Shown here piece by piece: positions 57,476 through 64,000 of a stretch of 64,000 nucleotides of DNA. How positions within the stretch are numbered: the first letter of the stretch is position 1; every line of letters starts with the position of its first letter. A program made the position numbers and the translations under genes. The notes beneath the pieces were generated by a model. That model saw only the letters and a list, made by a program, of their open reading frames with translations. It was not told the origin of the DNA and searched no databases. Source of the DNA: Sanguibacter suarezii NBRC 16159 (GTDB lineage Bacteria > Actinomycetota > Actinomycetes > Actinomycetales > Cellulomonadaceae); assembly GCF_001552735.1 (NCBI RefSeq), contig NZ_BCRT01000021.1, positions 62,001 through 126,000 on the forward strand, read 5' to 3'.

Positions 57476-58159
57476 TCAGTTCTCGCCGGACTCGAAACGG
57501 AAGCCGAGGCCCCGCACGGTGGTGATGTAGCGCGGGGAGTTGGCGTCGTCGCCGAGCTTGCGGCGCAGCCACGACACGTGCATGTCGAGGGTCTTGGTGG
57601 AGCCGATGGGCTCCGACCCCCAGACCTCACGCATGAGGGTGTCGCGCACGACGACGGTGCCGGCGCCCTGGACCAGGACGCGCAGAAGCTCGAACTCCTT
57701 GGTCGTCAGGTGCAGCTCACGCTCGCCCTGGAAGGCACGGTGGGCCGCGACGTCAACCTTGACGTCCTGCGCCTGGAGCTCCTCGACGTCGGCGGGGTCG
57801 CCGTGGGTGCGACGCAGCAGCGCGCGCACCCGGGCGAGCAGCTCGGCGAGCCGGAAGGGCTTGGTCACGTAGTCGTCGGCCCCGGCGTCCAGCCCGACGA
57901 CGAGGTCCACCTCGTCGGCACGAGCGGTGAGGACGAGGACCGGGGTGGTCAGCCCCAGGCTGCGGATCGCCCGCGCCACCTCGAGGCCGTCCATGTCCGG
58001 CAGACCGAGGTCCAGGACGATGAGATCGGCGACAGACGCGTTGTCGATCGCGCCTTGACCAGTTCCTTGCACAACGACGTTGTAACCCTCACGGGAGAGC
58101 GCGCGCGCCAAAGGTTCGGCAATTGCCGGGTCGTCTTCTGCCAGAAGTACGTGGGTCAT
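57476..58159 (-). CDS. Response regulator, OmpR/PhoB type
   Basis: This 227-residue regulator has a receiver domain with the acidic pair EDD (8-10) and phosphoacceptor Asp50 in LIVLDLGLPDMDG, the conserved YVTKPF lysine, and a winged-helix DNA-binding domain with LTTKEFELLRVLV and VDMHVSWLRRKLGD-type residues. It is paired with the kinase gene downstream. The ATG at 58159 is six bases from a TAGCAT box without a Shine-Dalgarno, so leaderless. Confidence 0.95.
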   Translation of the reverse strand: MTHVLLAEDDPAIAEPLARALSREGYNVVVQGTGQGAIDNASVADLIVLDLGLPDMDGLEVARAIRSLGLTTPVLVLTARADEVDLVVGLDAGADDYVTKPFRLAELLARVRALLRRTHGDPADVEELQAQDVKVDVAAHRAFQGERELHLTTKEFELLRVLVQGAGTVVVRDTLMREVWGSEPIGSTKTLDMHVSWLRRKLGDDANSPRYITTVRGLGFRFESGEN

Positions 58160-58165
58160 TCGCCC

Positions 58166-58171
58166 ATGCTA
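58166..58171 (-). promoter_or_regulatory. Leaderless -10 box (TAGCAT) of the OmpR-type regulator
   Basis: TAGCAT on the minus strand, then GGGCGA, then ATG at 58159. The spacing is the ideal six bases. Confidence 0.6.
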
Positions 58172-58329
58172 GGTCATGACAGAGCCGTGAGACCCATCGA
58201 GCAGCGTGCCTACCTCGTCACACATTCCCGGGGCGTGAGAAAAGGCGCAAAACGGCCGCCGACCTGAGGCGGACCCCCGTCGGTCGCCTCTCCCCCCACA
58301 GGTTGACGCCGCCGGACGGCGACCATGCC

Positions 58330-58335
58330 TAGGCT
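58330..58335 (+). promoter_or_regulatory. Leaderless -10 box (TAGGCT) of the NarL-type kinase
   Basis: TAGGCT, then seven bases, then the ATG at 58343. It pairs with the box at 58166 across a 183-base divergent region that holds no other gene. Confidence 0.55.
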
Positions 58336-58342
58336 GGGCGCC

Positions 58343-59584
58343 ATGAACTGGTACGACCGCTACGCGCGATGGTCCGACTCCCACCGCGGCGCCGTCGACC
58401 TCCTCGTCACCGCAGCCCTGCTCGTCGTCGTCGTCCCCGCCTCCTCCGCGCTGACCGCCTCCGGCTTCGACACGGTCAGCGGGAGCTCGAGCGAGCTCCA
58501 CGCCCTGGTCGCCTTCGCCCTCATCGCCCCGCTCGCCCTGCGCCGCACCCACCCGGTGCTCTCCGCGGTCCTGGTGTACAGCGTCGCGCTGGTCCACATG
58601 GTGGTGCTCGGCATCCCGATGGTCTTCCCGGCGGACCTCTTCGTCCTCGTCTCCTTGTTCTCGGTGACGGTCTACGGCCCGCGGTGGGCGCACCGCGTCG
58701 CCATCGCCTCGAGCGCGGTCGGGTGCTTCATCCTCGGGGCGCTCATCGGCCAGGACACCGACATGATCATCGCGATCATGGCCACGACCACGGTCGCCGG
58801 ATCCATGTTCCTGGCCACCTGGGCCTTCGGCCTGGTGCGCCGCGCCCGCCGGGACACCATCGGGGCCCTGCGGGACCGTGCGCTGCGCCTGGAGATCGAG
58901 CGCGACCAGCAGGTGCAGCTGGCCACCGCCGCCGAGCGGGCGCGCATCGCCCGCGAGATGCACGACATCGTCGCGCACTCCCTCTCGGTGATGATCGCCC
59001 AGGCCGACGGCGGCCGGTACATGGCCGCGACCGATCCCGACGCCGCGGCCCGCACCCTGGGCACCATCGCCGAGACCGGCCGCGCGGCGCTGGCGGACAT
59101 GCGACGTCTGCTCGGGGTGCTGCGCAACGACCCCACCGGCTCGCCCACGGACCCCCGCGCGCCGTCAGCCGATCTCACTCCCCAGCCCGCGGCGTCGGAC
59201 ATCGAGACGCTCGTCAGCCAGGTCCGCGCCTCGGGGCTGCGGGTCTCCCTCGTGCGGATGGGCGTGGCCCGGACCCTTCCCCCAGGCACCGGCCTGACCC
59301 TGTACCGGATCTGCCAGGAGGCGCTCACCAACATCCTCAAGCACGCCGGCCCGGACCCGACCGTCACCGTCGTGCTCGGCTGGGGCGCCAACAGCGTCCA
59401 GCTCCAGGTGGACGACGACGGACGCGGCGCCTCGGCGGGCTCCGACGGCGGCGGGCACGGGCTGCTGGGCATGCGCGAGCGCGCCGCGATGTTCGGCGGC
59501 ACCATCGTCTCCGGCCCCCGTCCCGGCGGCGGCTTCCGTGTGATGCTTGACCTGCCGCTTCCCGCGCAGCGCACCGGTCCCTGA
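58343..59584 (+). CDS. Sensor histidine kinase, HisKA_3 (NarL-partner) type
   Basis: The 413-residue protein has about five to six N-terminal membrane helices with almost no outside domain, an H-box AAERARIAREMHDIVAHSL (phosphoacceptor His207) and a short ATPase domain with ALTNILKHAG and GHGLLGMRERAAMFGG. This is the intramembrane-sensing group common in actinobacteria that often detects envelope stress or antibiotics. The ATG at 58343 is supported by a leaderless -10; an ATG at 58325 lies before the -10. The regulator gene follows. Confidence 0.93.
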   Translation: MNWYDRYARWSDSHRGAVDLLVTAALLVVVVPASSALTASGFDTVSGSSSELHALVAFALIAPLALRRTHPVLSAVLVYSVALVHMVVLGIPMVFPADLFVLVSLFSVTVYGPRWAHRVAIASSAVGCFILGALIGQDTDMIIAIMATTTVAGSMFLATWAFGLVRRARRDTIGALRDRALRLEIERDQQVQLATAAERARIAREMHDIVAHSLSVMIAQADGGRYMAATDPDAAARTLGTIAETGRAALADMRRLLGVLRNDPTGSPTDPRAPSADLTPQPAASDIETLVSQVRASGLRVSLVRMGVARTLPPGTGLTLYRICQEALTNILKHAGPDPTVTVVLGWGANSVQLQVDDDGRGASAGSDGGGHGLLGMRERAAMFGGTIVSGPRPGGGFRVMLDLPLPAQRTGP

Positions 59585-59639
59585 CCGGCCCCGCGACCGA
59601 CGCCGCACACCCGCCCTCACCCAAGGAGCCGTCACGACC

Positions 59640-60353
59640 ATGTACCTCGAGCCCGTGTCCACCCCGCCCATCCGGGTCGCCATCGTCGACGACCAGCAGC
59701 TGCTGCGGGCCGGGTTCCGGATGGTCATCGACTCCCAGCCCGACCTCACCGTCGTGCTCGAGGCCGGCGACGGCGCCCAGGCGGTGCGCCTGCTCACCGA
59801 CCACGAGGTCGACGTCGTGCTCATGGACGTGCGGATGCCGAACCTGGACGGCCTGGCGGCCACGGCCCAGCTCACCGAGGTGTGGTCCGCGGCGGGGACC
59901 GCGACCGTGCCCCGGATCATCGTGCTGACCACCTTCGACCTCGACGAGTACGCCCTCGAGGCGATCCGCGCCGGGGCGAGCGGCTTCCTGCTCAAGGATG
60001 CCCCTCCTGAGGAGATGCTCGCCGCGATCCGCACCGTGCACTCCGGCGACGCGGTCATCGCGCCCTCCACCACCCGGCGCCTGCTCGACCGGCTCATCAC
60101 CCCGCTCCCTCAGGAGCAGCTCGTCGAGTCCGCCCAGGCCTCCGCGATCAGCTCGTTGACCGACCGCGAGCGCGAGGTGCTCATGGCCATGGCGCGTGGT
60201 CGGTCCAACCAGGAGATCGCGAGCGACCTCTTTGTCGCCGAGGCGACGGTGAAGACGCACGTCGGACGGATCCTCGCCAAGCTCGGCGCCCGTGACCGGG
60301 TGCAGGCTGTCGTCACCGCCTACGAGACCGGGCTCATCCGTCCTGGCGAATGA
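59640..60353 (+). CDS. Response regulator, NarL/LuxR type
   Basis: The 237-residue regulator has a receiver domain (DDQ 17-19 region, phosphoacceptor Asp63 in VVLMDVRMPNLDG) and a LuxR-type helix-turn-helix with LTDREREVLMAMARGRSNQEIA and ATVKTHVGRILAKLG. AAGGAG eleven to twelve bases before the ATG supports the start. It is co-oriented with the kinase gene and with the ABC transporter genes after it, which are its likely targets. Confidence 0.95.
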   Translation: MYLEPVSTPPIRVAIVDDQQLLRAGFRMVIDSQPDLTVVLEAGDGAQAVRLLTDHEVDVVLMDVRMPNLDGLAATAQLTEVWSAAGTATVPRIIVLTTFDLDEYALEAIRAGASGFLLKDAPPEEMLAAIRTVHSGDAVIAPSTTRRLLDRLITPLPQEQLVESAQASAISSLTDREREVLMAMARGRSNQEIASDLFVAEATVKTHVGRILAKLGARDRVQAVVTAYETGLIRPGE

Positions 60354-60539
60354 CCCGTGACCGGCGGTGTCCCCCTGCAGGATGACATCTGCCACCAGCA
60401 CAACCCTCCCCCAGCCCGACGCTGGCGGCGAGGTCGCGTCGATAGCGTAGGCGGTGCGCCGAGGACCTGGGTCACCCCAGGCCTCGGCGACCACAACCTC
60501 GCTCGTTCCCGTCGCTCGACCCGCCGTTTGGAGACCTCC

Positions 60540-61358
60540 GTGGACACCGCCGCGCATCACACACCGTCGCCCGCACCCGAGACCGCACTGCCAGCCGTCC
60601 GGGCCCGCGCCCTCACCAAGCTCTACGGTCGCGGCGAGGGCACGGTCAAGGCGCTCGACGGCGTCGACGTGGACTTCGCTGCGGGTCAGTTCACCGCCAT
60701 CATGGGCCCCTCCGGCTCAGGCAAGTCGACGCTCATGCACCTGCTCGCCGGCCTGGACACGGCATCCTCGGGCCAGGCCTTCATCGGTGGCACCGACGTC
60801 ACGCGGCTTGACGACAACCAGCTGACCGCCCTGCGCCGGGACCGGGTCGGCTTCGTCTTCCAGTCCTTCAACCTGCTGCCGATGTTCACCGCCGAGCAGA
60901 ACATCACGCTGCCGCTCACGCTGGCCGGGGCCAAGCTCGACGCGGCCACGAAGGACTGGCTGGCCACCCTGGTCACCACCCTCGGGCTGAGCGAGCGCCT
61001 CTCCCACCGCCCCGCGGAGCTGTCCGGCGGGCAGCAGCAGCGCGTGGCCATCGCCCGGGCGCTCATCGCCCGCCCCGAGGTCGTCTTCGCTGACGAGCCC
61101 ACCGGGAACCTGGACTCCCGCTCCGGCGCCGAGGTGCTCAGCTTCCTGCGCCGCTCGGTCCGCGAGCTGGGGCGCACCATCATCATGGTCACCCACGACC
61201 CGGCCGCCGCCGCCTACGCCGACCGCGTGGTGCTCATCGCCGACGGCCGGATCGCCGGGGACATCGCCAACCCGACCCCGGAGTCCGTCCTGGCCGGGCT
61301 GGACGCGCTGCGCACCTTCGAGACCACCGCAGACACCGGTGCGCAGGTGAGCGCCTGA
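60540..61358 (+). CDS. ABC transporter ATP-binding protein, MacB/LolD-like
   Basis: The 272-residue ATPase has Walker A GPSGSGKST (56-64), FQSFNLLPMFTAEQN, signature LSGGQQQR and Walker B VVFADEPTGNLDSRSG, all typical of the MacB/LolD group that drives FtsX-type permeases. I start it at a GTG at 60540 with GGAG six bases before it. The 186-base gap upstream holds no gene; a TAGCGT stretch at 60446-60451 could be part of a promoter. Its TGA overlaps the permease ATG (ATGA-like TGATG). Confidence 0.92.
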   Translation: MDTAAHHTPSPAPETALPAVRARALTKLYGRGEGTVKALDGVDVDFAAGQFTAIMGPSGSGKSTLMHLLAGLDTASSGQAFIGGTDVTRLDDNQLTALRRDRVGFVFQSFNLLPMFTAEQNITLPLTLAGAKLDAATKDWLATLVTTLGLSERLSHRPAELSGGQQQRVAIARALIARPEVVFADEPTGNLDSRSGAEVLSFLRRSVRELGRTIIMVTHDPAAAAYADRVVLIADGRIAGDIANPTPESVLAGLDALRTFETTADTGAQVSA

Positions 61359-63958
61359 TGTTCACCCTCACCCTCGCCCAGATGCGACGGAGCCTGGGCC
61401 GGTTGACGGCCGCGGGCATCGCCATCGTCATCGGCACGGCCTTTGTCGCCGCGACCCTGCTCGCCGGGGAGGTGCTCAAGCGGTCCAGCTACGACTCGAT
61501 CGCCGCCAGCTACGCCGACGCGTCACTCATCGTGCAGGCCACCCCGGAGCCCGGGGTCCCCGCCTACGCCGCCGAGCTCGAGACGGCTGACCTCGACACG
61601 ATCAGGTCGGTCGAGGGTGTGCAGGCCGCCGACCCGGTGCTCACCATCTCAGCGATGCTCAACGTCGGCTCGAAGTCCTCCTACGTGCCAGTGATCGGGG
61701 TGGGCAGCGACCCGTCCCTGCAGCCCCTCGAGCTCACTGGCGGCTCGCTGCCTGAGACGCCGGAGGAGATCGCACTGCCCGCCGACGTCGCCGAGCGCCT
61801 GGGCGTCAGCCTCGGTGGCACGGTCACCGAGGCCGTGGACACCCTCACCACCGGGGAGAACGGCGAGGAGGAGTGGTCGACCACCAACCAGTCGCTCGTC
61901 GTCGTCGGTCTGGTGGACGACCCTGACGGCGCGTTCTCCATGACCGGAGGCGCCGGACTCGTCTCCCAGGACTCCGTCGCTACCCGGATGGAGGCCGGGT
62001 GGGGAGCAACGTTCCGCGAGGCGACCGTCATGCTGGCTCCCGGCACGGCGATCGAGACGGCACGCAGCGAGCTGCAGGCCCTCGGCACGCCCGGGTTCAC
62101 CGTGATGACCAAGGACGAGGCTGCGCTCGCGTCCGTCGCGGCGGTCACCAACGGACAGGACGTCTTCACCATGACGATCCTGGCCTTCGCAGCGGTCGCG
62201 CTGCTCGTCGCGGCGCTGGTGATCTCCAACACCTTCCAGGTGATCGTCGCCCAGCGCACCCGCACCCTCGCCCTGCTGCGCTGCGTCGGTGCGAGCAAGC
62301 GGCAGCTCCGCTCCTCGGTGCTGCTCGAGGCGTCGTTGCTCGGGCTGGTCTCCTCTGCGATCGGCTTCGCGACGGGAGCGCTGCTGGTCCAGGCCACGGT
62401 GCTGATCCTGCAGCGATTCGATCTCGACGTGCCCATCCCGCAGACGATCACCGTGACCGTCGGCTCCGTGGTGTGGCCGCTCGTGGTGGGCACCCTGGTG
62501 ACCGTGCTGGCCAGCCTCGTCCCCGCACGCGCTGCCACGAGGGTCGCGCCACTCGCCGCGCTGCGCCCGGCCGAGCTGGAGAAGGTCTCGACGCGAACGA
62601 GCAGAGTCCGCCTGGTCTTCTCGCTGCTCCTGGTCCTGGGCGGAGGTGCGCTCATGGTGGCCGGCCTCCCGCTCGCGACGGACGTCTCGGTCGAGCTGGG
62701 GTTGCTGGCCGGCATGGTCGGCGGGGCTGCCTCCTTCGTGGGCGTGCTGCTGGGGGCGGTCTTCTGGGTCCCCGCGATCGTCTCGTGGGTCGCCCGCCTG
62801 CTCAACCGTTCCGGCGCGAGCGCTCAGCTCGCGGCCGCCAACACGCTGCGCAACCCGCGCCGCACCGCAGCGACCAGCACCGCGCTGCTCATCGGCGTCA
62901 CGCTGGTGGCGATGATGTCCGTGGGCGCCGCCACGGCCCGCACCTCCCTCGACGGAACCCTCGACCAGGAGTATCCCTTCGACTTCGCGATCGAGGGTGC
63001 GGGGATGACCTCCGACCCTGGAGACGGCTCCTCAGCCCCGTCGGTCCTGAGCCCCACCATCCTCGGGGAGCTGTCTGACATCTCTGGCGTCGCCGTCCTG
63101 GCAGAGGTGACCACGGCGCCTGTGTCCATCACCTGGCCGGACGGCACGGTCAGCGAGGACAACGAGCTCACCATCGTCGACCCGGCCAAGGCTGCCGAGT
63201 CGGTCAACGTGGACGGGCTCTTCGCCGGTCTTGACGACACGACCGTGGCCGTCGACCGCTTCACCGCCAGCAACTACAACCTCGACTCCGAGTCCACGCT
63301 GGAGCTGCGCGGCCCGGACGGGACGGTGACGGTGGGAGTGACGGTGACGCAGGTCGGCACCATCTCCATCGTGGCGAGCCCTGTCGTGGGCGATCAGCTC
63401 GACGCCGCCGCCAGCGTCAACGGCGCATGGTTGAAGCTCACTGACTCCGCCGACGCGTCAGCGACGGCCTCCGACATCCAGGGCGTCGTGGCCGAGACAC
63501 CGGTGGCGCTGGTCGGGCAGGCCTTGCAGCGGGCCGAGATGGAGGATCTCATCAACACCTTCCTCGCGATCATCGTCGGGCTGCTCGGCATCGCCGTGAT
63601 CATCGCGCTCATCGGGGTGGCAAACACGCTCTCCCTGTCGGTGCTGGAGCGCCGTCGCGAGTCGGCGACCCTGCGGGCCATCGGTCTGAGCCGGCGTCAG
63701 CTGCGCGCCACCCTGGCGATCGAGGGCACCCTCATCGCCGGTGTGGGTGCGGTGCTCGGGGTGGTGCTCGGCCTGATCTACGGGTGGGTCGGGTCGATGA
63801 TCGTCCTGAGCACCTTCGCCGATGTCAGCCTGACCGTCCCGTGGCGTGACGTCACCCTCGTCGTGGCGATCGCTGTGGTGGCAGGCCTGCTCGCCTCGGT
63901 GCTCCCGGCCCGCAGCGCGGCCCGGACCTCACCGGTCGAGGCGCTCGCGGTCGAGTAG
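61358..63958 (+). CDS. ABC transporter permease with two FtsX domains
   Basis: The 866-residue permease has an N-terminal membrane helix (about 14-34), a large outside domain, then three helices around 265-400, a linking pair near 425-490, a second outside domain, and three C-terminal helices with the repeated FtsX motif LSVLERRRESATLRAIGLSRRQLR. This double-FtsX layout is common in actinobacterial peptide/antibiotic-resistance or lipoprotein-type exporters. With the adjacent kinase and regulator it looks like a stress-responsive transporter. Substrate unknown. The last 42 bases of the window after it show nothing. Confidence 0.92.
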   Translation: MFTLTLAQMRRSLGRLTAAGIAIVIGTAFVAATLLAGEVLKRSSYDSIAASYADASLIVQATPEPGVPAYAAELETADLDTIRSVEGVQAADPVLTISAMLNVGSKSSYVPVIGVGSDPSLQPLELTGGSLPETPEEIALPADVAERLGVSLGGTVTEAVDTLTTGENGEEEWSTTNQSLVVVGLVDDPDGAFSMTGGAGLVSQDSVATRMEAGWGATFREATVMLAPGTAIETARSELQALGTPGFTVMTKDEAALASVAAVTNGQDVFTMTILAFAAVALLVAALVISNTFQVIVAQRTRTLALLRCVGASKRQLRSSVLLEASLLGLVSSAIGFATGALLVQATVLILQRFDLDVPIPQTITVTVGSVVWPLVVGTLVTVLASLVPARAATRVAPLAALRPAELEKVSTRTSRVRLVFSLLLVLGGGALMVAGLPLATDVSVELGLLAGMVGGAASFVGVLLGAVFWVPAIVSWVARLLNRSGASAQLAAANTLRNPRRTAATSTALLIGVTLVAMMSVGAATARTSLDGTLDQEYPFDFAIEGAGMTSDPGDGSSAPSVLSPTILGELSDISGVAVLAEVTTAPVSITWPDGTVSEDNELTIVDPAKAAESVNVDGLFAGLDDTTVAVDRFTASNYNLDSESTLELRGPDGTVTVGVTVTQVGTISIVASPVVGDQLDAAASVNGAWLKLTDSADASATASDIQGVVAETPVALVGQALQRAEMEDLINTFLAIIVGLLGIAVIIALIGVANTLSLSVLERRRESATLRAIGLSRRQLRATLAIEGTLIAGVGAVLGVVLGLIYGWVGSMIVLSTFADVSLTVPWRDVTLVVAIAVVAGLLASVLPARSAARTSPVEALAVE

Positions 63959-64000
63959 CCCAGAAGGCGCAGGCACGGGGCCTGTGGATCGTCGGGATGT

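Overview
The window is high-GC actinobacterial DNA and most of it (about 1-53.7 kb) is one very large cell-surface glycan locus. Signs of the host are the GC-rich coding, the mycobacterial-type galactan enzymes (Glf and GlfT2), three LytR-CpsA-Psr (LCP) proteins, purE/purK beside a GtrA protein, and many TAnnnT -10 boxes placed 6-8 bases before ATG or GTG so that the mRNA would be leaderless. A Micrococcales-type organism is a reasonable guess, but the genus cannot be read from this sequence. No tRNA, rRNA, CRISPR array, insertion sequence or phage gene was recognised.

Layout. 0-5.5 kb: a partial family-2 glycosyltransferase (GT2), the complete dTDP-L-rhamnose set (rmlA, rmlD, rmlC, rmlB) and an O-acyltransferase. 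5.5-11.6 kb: a minus-strand operon glf - glfT2 - ABC-2 permease - ATPase - pyruvyl transferase, which looks like synthesis, export and decoration of a galactofuranan. 11.8-13.2 kb: a TagF/TagB-like transferase. 13.3-20.7 kb: a second rmlB, then six tightly packed genes that match the front half of the Campylobacter Pgl pathway (PglF-, PglE-, PglC-, PglD-like, a WbpP-like 4-epimerase and a PglA-like GT4). 20.6-31.9 kb: a minus-strand Wzx/Wzy-type block with a GT4, a UDP-HexNAc 6-dehydrogenase, a flippase, two polymerase/ligase proteins, two GT2s, a second dehydrogenase and another GT2. 31.9-34.2 kb: a GT4 diverging from a UDP-GlcNAc 2-epimerase. 34.3-35.3 kb: an unrecognised secreted protein. 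35.2-48.3 kb: a minus-strand run of glycosyltransferases, a 907-residue double transferase, a PglK-like ABC flippase, and genes matching WbpB, WbpE and WbpD. 48.4-53.7 kb: a polyprenyl-phosphate GT2 with DUF2304, then the three LCP genes.

53.7-64 kb is more ordinary chromosome: purE and purK, GtrA, an OmpR-type two-component pair, a NarL-type pair transcribed away from it, and a MacB-like ABC transporter.

How the parts may work together (inference): undecaprenyl-PP-diacetamido sugar is primed by the PglC-like enzyme and extended with GalNAc, rhamnose, ManNAcA and/or ManNAc3NAcA, then flipped by Wzx or the PglK-like transporter and polymerised by a Wzy protein. A separate galactofuranan is exported by Wzm/Wzt. 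LCP proteins then attach the polymers to the wall. No PglB-type oligosaccharyltransferase is present in the window.
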